From positions 1,984,001 to 2,048,000 of the forward strand of contig JANTQA010000021.1 in the NCBI GenBank assembly GCA_027625915.1: a stretch of DNA of 64,000 bases, given 5' to 3'. The translations under genes and the position numbers were made by a program. The stretch comes from Anaeramoeba flamelloides. Its lineage: Eukaryota > Metamonada > Anaeramoebidae. Of this stretch, positions 34,901-44,425 are shown piece by piece. The notes beneath the pieces were generated by a model. The model was not told where the DNA came from, did no database searches, and saw only the letters and a list, made by a program, of their open reading frames with translations. The first letter of the stretch is position 1, and every line of letters starts with the position of its first letter.

Positions 34901-35354
34901 AGAAGTAAATATTGGTAATATAATTATACAATACCAAAGAAAAAATGTAAACAAAAATGAAAATTTTAAACATTTTTTAATCACGAAAAAAATATTAATC
35001 CCAAAAGTTAAATTTGTGAAAAAGGTCTTAACCGTGGATATTAACTTCCCTTCCCAAGGAATAGTCGGGGAGCAACTTGTTTCTGAATATTTAATTCATA
35101 ACCATTCCGATAACTTCCAAAAAGTGATGGTACATGTTTCACACAGCGAAGAATTTTTATTTTCTGGTTTTGTTGATACCACTTTCCAAATATTGCCAAG
35201 GTCAACTCGTAAAATATATTATAATTTGATTCCAATTATTAGTGGTCATTTGTCTTTGCCTTCCGTTAAAATTTTTGATACACATTCCGGTTCTGAACTT
35301 ACAGAAACTAAAAAAAAATTTAATATTTTTGTATTTCCCACTCAAAAGAAATAA
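27896..35354 (+). CDS. TRAPPC11: TRAPPC11 (foie gras/Gryzun trafficking subunit)
   Basis: This is a subunit of the TRAPP tethering complex (TRAPPIII in animals), acting in ER-Golgi traffic and autophagy. The three-exon model is 27896-28286, 28909-30134 and 33435-35354, giving 1178 residues (human about 1133). Intron 1 (622 bp, GTAAAT..AG, phase 1) and intron 2 (3300 bp, GTAAGC..ATAG, phase 0) keep frame. The N-terminus has GILKTNWVQKQL, like the family GILKTGW motif. Residues about 165-360 are the foie gras domain (KNRDFYMKKTQASIFVR, FYSEMQGEYKASLKYYLRSY, GFYYNSAANYAIERK). Residues about 470-520 give EYFEEGEFKFATKFIEHIS and WNNVLSTVLLYSLECG. Exon 3 is the Gryzun half, with SEEFLFSGF near 1110, then FQILPRS and SGHLSLPS. 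Residues 540-1100 are Asn/Lys-rich with low-complexity inserts. A poly-A run just after the first donor lies within intron 1. Confidence 0.94.
30465..30539 (+). repeat. AAT trinucleotide microsatellite in intron
   Basis: About 20 copies of AAT with AAA interruptions lie near the start of TRAPPC11 intron 2. Confidence 0.9.
31130..31212. repeat. Palindromic repeat, left part, split by the Tc1-like element
   Basis: The segment holds TTTTCCAAATAAATATAAAA and AACCTAACGAAAATCAATAG, then TTTTCCATATAAAATAGAAA before CCCAAAAAAACC. It resumes at 32798 after the Tc1-like element. It belongs to the same family as 40380-41060. Confidence 0.8.
31213..32797 (+). mobile_element. Tc1-like DNA transposon in TRAPPC11 intron
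   Basis: The element is 1585 bp including both TA target copies. The terminal repeats match over 21 bp: TA|AACTCAATTCCAAAAATT plus GGG at 31213, and the reverse complement ending GAATTGAGTT|TA at 32797. The transposase lies between (31388-32562). The flanks join into one uninterrupted palindromic repeat when one TA and the element are removed, matching 40790-40850. A direct extra copy of the end motif (TTCCAAAAATAGGGGCACAC) lies at 32601-32620. Confidence 0.95.
31388..32562 (+). pseudogene. Tc1-type DD34E transposase, decayed, with apparent intron
   Basis: ATG at 31388 begins MYKENIIRFKIIEKHNQGK, an N-terminal helix-turn-helix (SIQEISRELKIGTKKVRVWI) followed by a basic GRKRK stretch. The catalytic triad is D in FSDEPWF, D in QQDGARPH and E in NPIENLW, with 34 residues between the last two, i.e. 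the Tc1 branch of IS630-Tc1-mariner. A 160-nt T/A block (31902-32061) begins GTATTT and ends AAAG. Removing it restores frame (NDS then SVFIEKKKFEKKIMIW), so it behaves as an intron. Downstream, one extra C in a seven-C run before AATTCTCCAG shifts frame, and a TGA sits where the family has Trp (ITNV*DTLSW). The copy is therefore inactive but young: the C-terminal SMYKRIDLVIERQGE is still clear. Confidence 0.9.
32798..33010. repeat. Palindromic repeat, right part
   Basis: After GAACACTTCACAAATAAACA comes a type-2 palindrome, then a type-1 palindrome at about 32928-33002. The type-1 arms run TAGGTTTTCCAGAATTCAAA inwards and are complemented by TTTAAATTCTGGAAAACCTA. The centre is GAGCAAAATCTATGATTTTA. 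Confidence 0.85.
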
Positions 35355-36190
35355 TTACAATATTTTTTTTGGAATAATATCTTAAAAAAATTTAAAATAA
35401 ATTCCTTTTTTTATGCATTTTTTTTTTTTTTTTGTTATTTACTGTTCCTGAAAAAAATTGTCATAATCCAAAAAAAAATTAAATCGATTTTGATTGTAAA
35501 ATGGAACAGCTGTAACATTTTTCCTGGGTTGGGCTTTTTCTTTTCTATAAGTAAACCTAAACTTTCAGAACGGTTTTAAAGATTTTTAAATTTTTATTTA
35601 AAGTTGCTTTAAACTTTCTTTAAACACCCTTAAAACATCTTTAAAAAAATTTCAAAAAACTTCAATCGAAATTTAAAGAGATTTCATGGGAAAAAACCTG
35701 ACTTTAAAAACATATTTAAAATGTAATACTTTCAAGTATAATCCTAAAACTGTAATAAAAAATTTCATTTCAAAAATTGTTTTCAACTTATTTTTTTTGC
35801 TGATTTTAAAACAAAAGCTAAGTCCAAAAAATGAGATTGATTATTAGAATCAAAAAAGAATTTAAGTAATCAAATGAAAACTCAAAATGAAGCATATTCA
35901 ATAATCATAACTTTGATAATTAATTGTGATATTTATTAAAATTCATTTTTTTTTTTGGATTTATCACTGTATTGATTGTACAATTAATGTAAAATTGGCT
36001 TTAAGAGTTTAACCATAATGATTAATTCAGTTTGAATAAATAAAATTTAAGGTAATTTTATGGATCATTGGCAAATAAGAAAATAAATATACTAATACAT
36101 CTATAGTCTTTTTTAATCTTTTTTTTTAAACATTGATGAAATTTTGGCAAAAACAGGGTGTAACGAGAGTATATATAGATATACATATAT

Positions 36191-36228
<38 letters not shown>

Positions 36229-36848
36229 GGATAGATGGATGGATGGACAGATGTACAGATGGGCGTACGGATGGATAGATAGATAGATAGATAGATATTA
36301 TAAAAGACTTGAACAAGATATAATCGGAGTTTTAATTAATATGTATTATTATAATTTTTCTTTGATCAAATTTTTCGAATTTGATTTTAATCGTCTTAAT
36401 TCAAACTTAAACCTCGGACTATTGTGATCTCTTGAGAGCTTTTTATGACAAACACCTGAAGTTTAAAGAGTTAACAAATTTAAAATAGTATCATACTTTA
36501 AAAATTTTAGAAGACTCAATATAAAATGAAGAAAAAGTTGTCAGATTTTTTCCCAATGTTAAAAACAAAATTAGTAGTAGAGAAAACAAACGAGTTTGTT
36601 TTACTTAGAGACACAAAAAGAGATACACTTTGTTTATGGGTAATTTGGTAATTATTCCATATTAAATATATTTGAAAAAGAATACAAAAAAACAAGAGGG
36701 AAAAAGATGTAAAACAAAAAAAAATGTTCGATCTTTTAAGTTTTGAAAATATCAATTAGAAATTGATAAATTAGTTTATTATTAAAAAGAAAAAGAAAAA
36801 TGGTGGGGATAAATATAATCAAAAATTAAAAAGAAATCAACTCAAAAA
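35355..36848. other. Intergenic DNA with GATA microsatellite
   Basis: Convergent genes end on both sides (TRAPPC11 on plus, the 36849 gene on minus). A GATA/GATG array fills 36190-36297; otherwise nothing is recognisable. Confidence 0.6.
36190..36297 (+). repeat. GATA/GATG tetranucleotide microsatellite
   Basis: Runs of GATA change to GGAT and GACAGATGTACAGATG variants, then back to GATA, a typical aged microsatellite. Confidence 0.95.
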
Positions 36849-37772
36849 TTACTTTATTTTTTTTTCTTTTTCTTTTTCATTTTCATTTTCATTTTCGTTT
36901 TCGTTTTTATTTTCCTTTTCCCTTTCTTTTTCTTTTTGTTTTTCACTTTTATTTTCCTTTTTGTTATCATTTTTCTTTTGGGTTTTGTAATCAAGGTTTT
37001 TAATCCTTTCCGTCCACAGACGAATTTTGATTTCAAAAGAAGAACACCCTTTGTGCAAAAGTTCCCAAACGCTTTCTTTTTTCAGTGTAACACAGGCTTG
37101 TAAAAAGGAAATTAACCAATTTCCAAAATCTGTTACATTTTGTGATATTTCCGAACAGGCACTGCTTTTGGAGCATTTCATTGACAATTTTGATGGTGCT
37201 GCAACAAAAGCTATCACTAAAAAAAATCTTAAAGGTTTGACGACCCATTGTGGGAAAATATTGGTTAACCCGTTGTCCTTTTGTTTGTGAAAAGAGCCGA
37301 TTTTTTTGGGGCTTTCACCAATTGGAAAAAGAGAATCGATAAATCTCAACGAATTTCTTGCGAACCAATCAAAACTTGGGATTGCTCCAAATTCGGATTT
37401 TTTCTTAATACCCAAGTCAATTGCGTCGTTGTATAGCTCATTAAAATTTGGTACATATTCCTTGATTAAAGTATATGGCCAAAAAATGATCTTTGCTGTA
37501 AGTTGGAAAATTGGAACGAATAGCCGATCGTAAAGGAAACATAGGATTTGATCGAATAATTTTAAAGGTAATGACACCATTTTAAAAAAGAAAAGAATGA
37601 TTGTTTCAGCCCAGACACAAATCCTCATTACAGAGTTGTTGTTTTTTTTTATCTTATCGTAACCTGAAAAAAAATTGAGAAAGAAACCATCAAAATATTC
37701 TGGAAGAATCTTTCCCATTATTTCCAAGCTTGGCAAGCTTTGTTGAAATTTTGTTTGTTTTGTTTTGTACAT
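36849..37772 (-). CDS. Unknown 307-residue hydrophobic protein with charged tail
   Basis: The first in-frame ATG is at 37772 (MYKTKQTKFQQSLPSLE); the stop is TAA at 36849-36851. I do not recognise it with confidence. Residues about 50-105 are long and hydrophobic or amphipathic (AETIILFFFKMVSLPLKLF, LFVPIFQLTAKIIFWPY). Residues 136-150 read FDWFARNSLRFIDSLFP. Residues 180-193 form a shorter hydrophobic segment. The last 45 residues are a Lys/Glu/Asn repeat made by TTTTCA/TTTTCG hexanucleotides on the plus strand. The spacing of aromatic-rich amphipathic segments and the IDSLFP motif weakly recall perilipin or REF/SRPP lipid-droplet proteins; this is only an impression. It could equally be a membrane protein. 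Confidence 0.7.
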   Translation of the reverse strand: MYKTKQTKFQQSLPSLEIMGKILPEYFDGFFLNFFSGYDKIKKNNNSVMRICVWAETIILFFFKMVSLPLKLFDQILCFLYDRLFVPIFQLTAKIIFWPYTLIKEYVPNFNELYNDAIDLGIKKKSEFGAIPSFDWFARNSLRFIDSLFPIGESPKKIGSFHKQKDNGLTNIFPQWVVKPLRFFLVIAFVAAPSKLSMKCSKSSACSEISQNVTDFGNWLISFLQACVTLKKESVWELLHKGCSSFEIKIRLWTERIKNLDYKTQKKNDNKKENKSEKQKEKEREKENKNENENENENEKEKEKKIK

Positions 37773-40379
37773 GAAAAGTAGTTTCAGAAAGTGATTATGA
37801 TCAAAAAACAAAAAAAAAACTCAATTAAACCCGAAAAAATAAAAATATCATTGGTAATTTTTTCGTTTTTGTTTTTTTATAATTAAGGTTAAACTTTATT
37901 TTTTTTTTCTATTTCAGTTTCTTGAGAGAAATAAGTTATATTTTTATTTACACAAGCTAACATAAGAAAACAATTATTAATAAAACAAAAAAAAAGGTAT
38001 TTTGAACAAATTTGTTCAATCTGGTCAAAATACATTATTGTGTCATAAATATATCTGTTTATCTTAATATAAACTCTTACTGATTAAGGAATTTTTAAAT
38101 GAAATTAATTAAGGGGTGCTTTTTTTAAAGGAGAAATTGATCTGAAAAAAAAAAATAAAAAATTGTAATAAAATTTCTTTTTAACAAGAAAGAATTAATT
38201 CCAAAAGTAAAATTTAATAAAAAGTCTAAAAAAAAAAGATTTTAAAATTTTTAAATTTCTTATTATTCTAATAGAATTGTAAAGTACCCACAATATGCCC
38301 TTTTATATAAATTTCATTAAAGGAAGTTTAAGTACTAAATTCATAGATTTCAGGATTATTTAAGTAAAATAGATACCTAAATTTTTTTCATGTTTAAAAA
38401 GCAAAAGAAAAAAAAGAAAATTGTTAAAAAAAAAGGAAAAAAGAAATTTAAAAAAAAAAAAAACAATTGACAAAAGATTGATAAGAAGCAACAGGTAAAA
38501 AAAAAAAAAAAAAAAAAAACAATAATATATTTAGATAAGTAGAAGAACTAAAACTACAAATATAATACCTTGTGGTTAAACCTGACCTAATTTAATAATT
38601 GGTCATGAGTTTTCACTTGGAGATGGGTGTTTCATTATTATAATTAAATTTTTACTTCTTTTTTGATTTTCTTTAAACCTTTGGCGATTTTTTGGACTTT
38701 GGGTTTTCTTTTTTAGTCTCATTCCCATACATTTGTGTTTGAGTATCTAAGTAATCATAGATAATTGCTTGATCTTTTCCATTTATTGTTCTTCTTTTCA
38801 ATATTCAGAAAATCCAGGAAAGGGAAGTAATGAATAAAAATATAATTAAATTACCATCGTCTTGTCACTAAATACTATTTTTTTTACAATTTTTTCAAAT
38901 TGAGTTTTCTCAAAAAAATGTCTCTTTTTTTTATATATTTCCTAAAAAAATTCTTTTCAAGTATTTTTAATTTGTAAATTTACAATACAAAATTAAATTA
39001 AATATTAATACCGGTGTCTCAATGTTTATGGTATTTATTTCTAGATAATTTGATCTAATATTTGCTAAAAATAAAAAAAAAATGCACAATTTTTGGAATT
39101 AAACAATTAAAATCAAACTTAAATAAAAATCTGGAAATATGACAAGGGTAAAAATAATTTTTTAAATACTTTAATAATGTAAAAAGACTTTTATTTTAAT
39201 GGAAATTTTGTCAAGATTAGACCTCTTTAGGAGGAAAAAATAATCACTAATTTTCTCCATAAAAAATATCCTATAAAATCTAGATCCGAAATTGTAATAT
39301 ATTTTATTTATGTAATATCATACTAACAAAAAAATATGAAACTTTATTTAGAATCTATAAATGATTGTTAATAATTTGTGTATTTAATAATATATGAAGA
39401 TTAATTTTAAAAAAGAATTTTAAAATTAAAATTGAATACTTTTTTTTTAAAAAAAATTTACTTTTAAACATAAAAGAAAAAGATCATAATTTTATTTTGA
39501 ATTTAAAAAAAAAATCACCCTCTAACAAATTAAAATAATTCTAGAAAATCCTCCCTTTTAAAATGGAAATTAAAATTTTGGTTTATTTTAGTTATTAAAA
39601 ATTAAAAATTTTACATGATTTACAAATCTTTTTTTAGAAACATAAATGAAAACTTATGTTCCGTTTGTTTTGTAAAAAAGGTATAATTAAAGTTATTTAA
39701 TAACTTTTAGTAGAAATATTATTATTTTAATTATTTTTATATAATTTTAAATGGTATTTTATAAATGAAATTATAAGAAAAAAATCATAATTTATTCGTT
39801 TATCGAAATTAAAAAAAAAAGATTTATTTTGAAGTAAGCATAAATCTCCACATTATGTCATAATTTCAAAATAATCTTTTAGTCTAAATATTTATTACTA
39901 TTTTTAATAAAATGTTAATTTTTTTCAGATAAAATGGTTCATATAAAAAACTTGATACTCTTTTCAAATATCCAGTTGTTTTTGTAAAACACATCAAGAG
40001 AATGAAATATATTTTATAAAAAAAAAATAATAATTTGCTAATTTTACCCTTTTTAATAACTTCTATTATAATAAACTCTATTGGTTAATAAAGGATCTTT
40101 AATAAAAAAATATTTTTAAAGATCTTTTACAATTTAAGTCGAAAAATCCAATTTTTGCCGGATCTATTAAGATTTTTTTTAAATTTAATAGTAAAAAATT
40201 AGAAAAGTTTTTTATTCATAGCAAAGGGATCATTTTATTATATTTTTAAAAGTATTTTAGATCTTATGAATATCTTTAAAATAGGAAATCGGTTATTTTG
40301 ACTATTAAAGAATTATTTTTTCTTTTAAATTGGAAAAAATATATTTTTTTTTGATTTATATTAGTTTTTTTTTTAATTT
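37773..40379. other. Gene-poor stretch with one coding-like segment
   Basis: Apart from the possible exon at 38673-38804, no gene is supported. About 38990-39420 resembles the TIR element at 60648-61224 (AATATATTTTATTTATG and AGAATCTATAAATG blocks). About 40050-40380 matches 24700-25020 and appears to be part of the same larger dispersed repeat. Confidence 0.45.
38673..38804 (-). CDS. Possible terminal exon of an unidentified gene
   Basis: The minus strand is open from 38804 and reads KRRTINGKDQAIIYDYLDTQ, TQMYGNETKKENPK, SKKSPKV, then TAA. The composition is far more protein-like than its surroundings. AG acceptors exist at 38795-38794 and 38792-38791. QAIIYDYLDTQTQMY faintly resembles the start of the winged-helix region of HOP2 (PSMC3IP), but the rest of that domain is not found nearby. 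No partner exon is resolved. It may be a fragment of a pseudogene. Confidence 0.3.
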   Translation of the reverse strand: MLKRRTINGKDQAIIYDYLDTQTQMYGNETKKENPKSKKSPKV

Positions 40380-41060
40380 TTCAAATAAACAGAAAATTTA
40401 ATAAATTTTTGAAATAAACCAAAAAGTAAAAAAAAAAAAAAAAAAAAAGCAGTTAGCTTTTCCAGAATTTAAAAGAATTGGGCAAAATCTATACTTTTAC
40501 TCCATTTTTTTGAATTCTGGAAAATCTAGAGACTTGACGGGCACTTTCGTTAGGTTTCCAGAATTCAAAAGAAAGAAAAAAAATCTTTGCTTTCACTCAA
40601 TTCTTTTAAATTCTGGAAAAGATAAAGGCAGTTTTCTTTAGTTTTCTGTTTATTTAAGAGAATCATAAGATTTTACATATAAAACAAAAAAACACAAGAA
40701 AAGCTAGGAACTCTACAGCACGCTAATAGTAATTTTTTTTAGGTTTTCTTGGGTTTCCTGTTTATTTGGAGAATCAAAAGATTTTACATATAAAACAGAA
40801 AACCACAAAAAACCCTAGAACACTTAACAAATAAAACAGAAAACCTCAAGAAAACCACTGTTATCTTTTCCAGAATTTAAAAGAATTGAGTGAAAGCAAA
40901 GATTTTTCTTCATTCTTTTGAATTCTGGAAAAGATAGGCACTCTACGACACTCTACAACACTTGGTGGACACTTTCGTTAGGTTTTCAAGAATTTAAAAG
41001 AAAATTGTACAATCTATCTGATTTTACTCAATTCATTTGAATCCCTGAAAACGTAGGATA
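40380..41060. repeat. Large palindromic repeat array
   Basis: This is the fullest array. Type-1 palindromes lie near 40451, 40552, 40862 and 40978, each about 75-80 bp, with arms GGTTTTCCAGAATTCAAAAG and complement around a TGAGTAAAATC-type centre. They alternate with type-2 palindromes (GGTTTTCTTGGGTTT.. to AAACAGAAAACC.. around CAAAAGATTTTACATATAAA). Short linkers read GGCACTCTACGACACTCTAC and GACACTTTCGTTAGG. The run at 40790-40850 is the unoccupied relative of the Tc1 insertion site. Confidence 0.85.
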
Positions 41061-41204
41061 CGGAATATTTAACACCATTTATGTTTTTTCTGTATTTAGT
41101 TTTTTTTCGATGAGAAGAGTATTTTCAATATTATTAGTTATTATCTATTCATGTAAATATCCTAAAGTTGAATTTAACTAAAAGTCATTGTAAGATCCGT
41201 TTAA

Positions 41205-41440
41205 AAATTTTTAACCCAAAATAGAGCTTTTTTTTCAAGACCAGAGACTGTTAAAAAAGGTATTACTACTTGTAACAACAATAAATACAATAACCTTATG
41301 AATTTGAAGTTCTGCTATTTTGGTTATATTAAGAATAAAATCTATTGACAAGGATGAAATGATAAATGAAGTTGTAGTTTTGTCTAACTTGAAATTTTTC
41401 AATTTTATTTATACATACTAGTGATATGTCCTTAATAAAA
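41205..41440 (+). repeat. Inverted-pair repeat, left copy
   Basis: This segment includes ACTACTTGTAACAACAATAA and GAAGTTGTAGTTTTGTCTAA. It is the reverse complement, with divergence, of about 44185-44425. The two copies bracket the eL33 gene. Confidence 0.7.
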
Positions 41441-41731
41441 TTAAGCACTATTTTTTTCTGACCAATATTTTTCGAAATTAAGAACATAACTTAATTCAAT
41501 TAAACGCTGTGATAATTTTTTTTAGAATAAAAAACACTCTCAACCTTTGAATATCGAAAATATTTTTTGGAATTATTGTGCACTTTTTTATTTTTTTTTG
41601 AAAAATTGGGGTTGAGAAAATCTTGAAATCAAAGAATAAGTTAATATATTAAATTAGAATACTTTTCCAGAAAGTTTATCCTTTTAGTTTAACTTTTTTT
41701 TTATTGTACCATTTAAAACTAAAAAAAACAT

Positions 41732-42701
41732 TTGAGGACCAAATTAGTGCCTTTTTGTGAAAAGAAAATTCCCCATAATTTAGAATTTGTTTTTGTAAAT
41801 GAGTTTAAACAAGAAAGTGTATATAAAAATATACATAATTTCAAGTTTGAATTCAATGTTTTTGGCAAAAAATGTTTTCAAGAAAAAGCTGAATTGAAAC
41901 TTTATTTATTTTTATTTTTTCATTTTGTTTTTTTAATTGTATAAATGGAAAGTATTTGATCAGTTTTTCATTTTTAGTGTTTTTTGGGTCGTAGGGACAT
42001 ATAAAGAATTAAAATACTTGCTTCTTTTTACAAGAAAGACGATATCTTTAATGATCGAAAAAAAAAAATACAACAAACAATAAGTAAATCTGGTAAGGAT
42101 TTCCTAAAGGTCTAATAGATAAAAGGAAAATTGTAAAAATGAACAAATATAAAAATTTTTCTCAAACTTTTTACAGATAAAAAAAACATTGAATTGAAGA
42201 TAAAAACTATGAAAAATTTCAAAAATTTTCAATAAATTCTGTTCATAATTTTCTTTTTCAAAATACCAAAATGAGTGAAATTTTAGAATTGGTTTGAACT
42301 TTGTAGACAAATGAGAGTGAAATTAGATGTTCTATTTGAAAAAGAAGAAAAAAAATAGAGGGGTTAAGGCTCTTAAAAGTGGTTTTTTGTTCTAAAGTAG
42401 AAAATTACTCAATGTATTCAAATTTAATTCTTTCAAATGTTGAGATCTGTTGAGTTCAGGTGTTTACTTTTCAATGAAGGAAATTAGTTTTTACTGGGAG
42501 ATGAAAAAAAGATCCAAATTTATTACTAAATTTTCTGTAATATTGATAAAAGAATTTCAATTGAATACTTATTTCCATTTTTTTGAAACAAATTTAGAAG
42601 AGAGCAACCAAAATGAGATCTACGTCTATTCAAACAAAGCATTTGTAAATTTCCTAATTGTAAAAAAAGAGGGATTTTTGTTTTCAAAAAAAAAAAAATA
42701 A
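41732..42701 (+). other. Two coding-like segments, uncertain
   Basis: Two open stretches have mixed, protein-like composition: 41732-41900 (PHNLEFVFVNEFKQESVYKN) and 42475-42690 (ATG at 42475; KEFQLNTYFHFFETNLEESN). They could be exons of one small plus-strand gene facing eL33, but no splice join between them is convincing and no family is recognised. Confidence 0.2.
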
Positions 42702-42936
42702 AAAAAAAAAAGAAAAAAGAAATTAGAAAAAACAAAAAAGCAAATTAAAAAAAAGAAAAAAAAAAAAATTTCCAGAAAGCAAGGAAAAAAGGTTATTAGT
42801 TTGTGTATTGTTTTTTAATTTATTTTGGTTTCTGTGCTAGTTAAAAAAATTTTTTAGGATATAAAAAAAAAACTTTTTCAATTTTGGAAGGACAAGCTGT
42901 GGTTTGGGTTAGAATTTGTTTTTTTGTTTAATTTCT

Positions 42937-43323
42937 TTAAATATTTGAAGGATACATCATTACTCTCACTTTTTTACCCATAGCAATAGCTGGAAGGTTT
43001 CTTTTGAATTTAGCACGAACAATGCCAGAGTTACCATGTGCGCTGGTGATCTTTCCCCAAATTGTTCTGACGTTAGATCCATTGTGGTGGCGAGAGGCGT
43101 TGTAAACAAAGGCAACTTTCTTTCCAAGATACCATTCCGTTTCTTTTCTTGTGGCAACACCAACAATTTTGATTAATGATGTTCCTGTTTTTTGGGTTGT
43201 CAACCCTCTTCTGTAGCCCATGAAAATACCATCTACATGTAATCTTGGGGATTTGTTTTGTTTCTTTTTTTTTTTAATTTGTTTTTTTTTTGGCTTTACT
43301 TCTTTTTTTTGTTCTTGTGACAT
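42937..43323 (-). CDS. RPL35A: 60S ribosomal protein eL33 (L35a)
   Basis: This structural protein of the large cytosolic ribosomal subunit is 128 residues in one exon, from ATG at 43323 to TAA. Family blocks are clear: GIFMGYRRGL (32-41), TSLIKIVGV (48-56), WYLGKKVAFVY (64-74), TIWGKITSAHGNSGIVRAKF (87-106), RNLPAIAMGKKVRVMMYPSNI (108-128). The first 25 residues are a Lys-rich extension (KPKKKQIKKKKKQ) beyond the usual length of about 110. Upstream is a pyrimidine/A-rich leader. It is the most GC-balanced coding sequence in its area, as expected for a highly expressed gene. Confidence 0.97.
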   Translation of the reverse strand: MSQEQKKEVKPKKKQIKKKKKQNKSPRLHVDGIFMGYRRGLTTQKTGTSLIKIVGVATRKETEWYLGKKVAFVYNASRHHNGSNVRTIWGKITSAHGNSGIVRAKFKRNLPAIAMGKKVRVMMYPSNI

Positions 43324-43552
43324 TTTGATTGATAAACGAGAAAAAATGAAAAAAATGAAAAAAAAAAAATTTACACAAAGTATAAAAGTGATTAGGTTTT
43401 ATGGAATTCACATCCTTTTTTTGTTAGAAACCATTTCAAACATAGAAAGTAATCAAAAGATTAAAACATAATAACTTTTACTTGAAATTTTTGATACTTA
43501 AACTTTTGAACAACTTGCTTTCCAAAAAGTTTTTGTCTTGAAATAAGCACAA

Positions 43553-44120
43553 TTTATGGTTTACAATCCCTGAAATTTGAAAGAAGATTATCTTGTTTAG
43601 GGTTGTGATAACTTCTTAATTTGGTTCTTAGCTGATCGATCTTTGGCTTGGTATGGGTTTTAATAGTGGTTCAAAATGGCAATTTTAGTCAATATATTTT
43701 TATTATTTTTATCCTAAATCCGAATTGAAGAGTGTTAGATTAATTAGCTGGAACTTAAGTTATAAAAAAATGTGGTTTGTGTGTTGTTGATTGAATTTTT
43801 TAATTAGGTTTGGTTTTCTTTGGAGTTTTTAAAAACTTTGTTTTTTCATTTTGTTCATTGACTAAAAAGTAAATCAAGATTCTTTTCTCCAACCCAAAAT
43901 TCAAAAGTTCTTCTTAAACACCTATCAATTTTCTCATCTTAGACTCTTCAATTCGGATTTCGGAAAAAAAATAAAATAAATTGTCAAAAATTGCTATTTT
44001 GAACCACTGTTAAAATCCATACCAAGCATAAGATCAATCAGATAAGAACCAAATTAACAACATAATATACCCTAAACTAGATAATATTTTTTTCAAATTT
44101 CAGGGATTGTATTCCTTAAG
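43553..44120. mobile_element. Foldback element with about 180-bp inverted arms
   Basis: The outer ends read GGTTTACAATCCCTGAAATT (left) and AAATTTCAGGGATTGTATTCC (right, to 44120). The arms continue inwards through GATTATCTTG / AGATAATAT, GGTTCTTAGCTGATCGATC / AGAACC, GTTCAAAATGGCAATTTT / AAAATTGCTATTTTGAAC, and AATCCGAATTGAAGAGT / ACTCTTCAATTCGGATT. The unpaired centre (about 43740-43940) is non-coding. It is the same family as the 4474-4629 hairpin. Confidence 0.85.
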
Positions 44121-44184
44121 GTTTTTGAAATCAAACAAATATTTTTAATTTGGACAAACTTTCAATATTTTTGATCATTTATTC

Positions 44185-44425
44185 AAAAAACTTCATAATA
44201 CTATTACGAAAAAATAAAATTGAAAAAACAAGTTAGACAAAACTACAACTACCTTTGTTGATCTTTCGTCTTTAATAATAGAGTTTATTCTCAATATAAT
44301 CAAAATTCCAGAACTTGGAATTCTTGAAGTTATTGTATTTATTGTGTTACAAGTAGTAGCCTTTTTTAATGGCTCTCTGGTTAAGAAATAAAGATGATTT
44401 ATAGGGTAAAAAATTCTAAATAAAC
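44185..44425 (-). repeat. Inverted-pair repeat, right copy
   Basis: It contains TTAGACAAAACTACAACTAC and TATTGTGTTACAAGTAGTAG and pairs inversely with 41205-41440. It starts about 65 bp beyond the foldback element. Confidence 0.7.
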
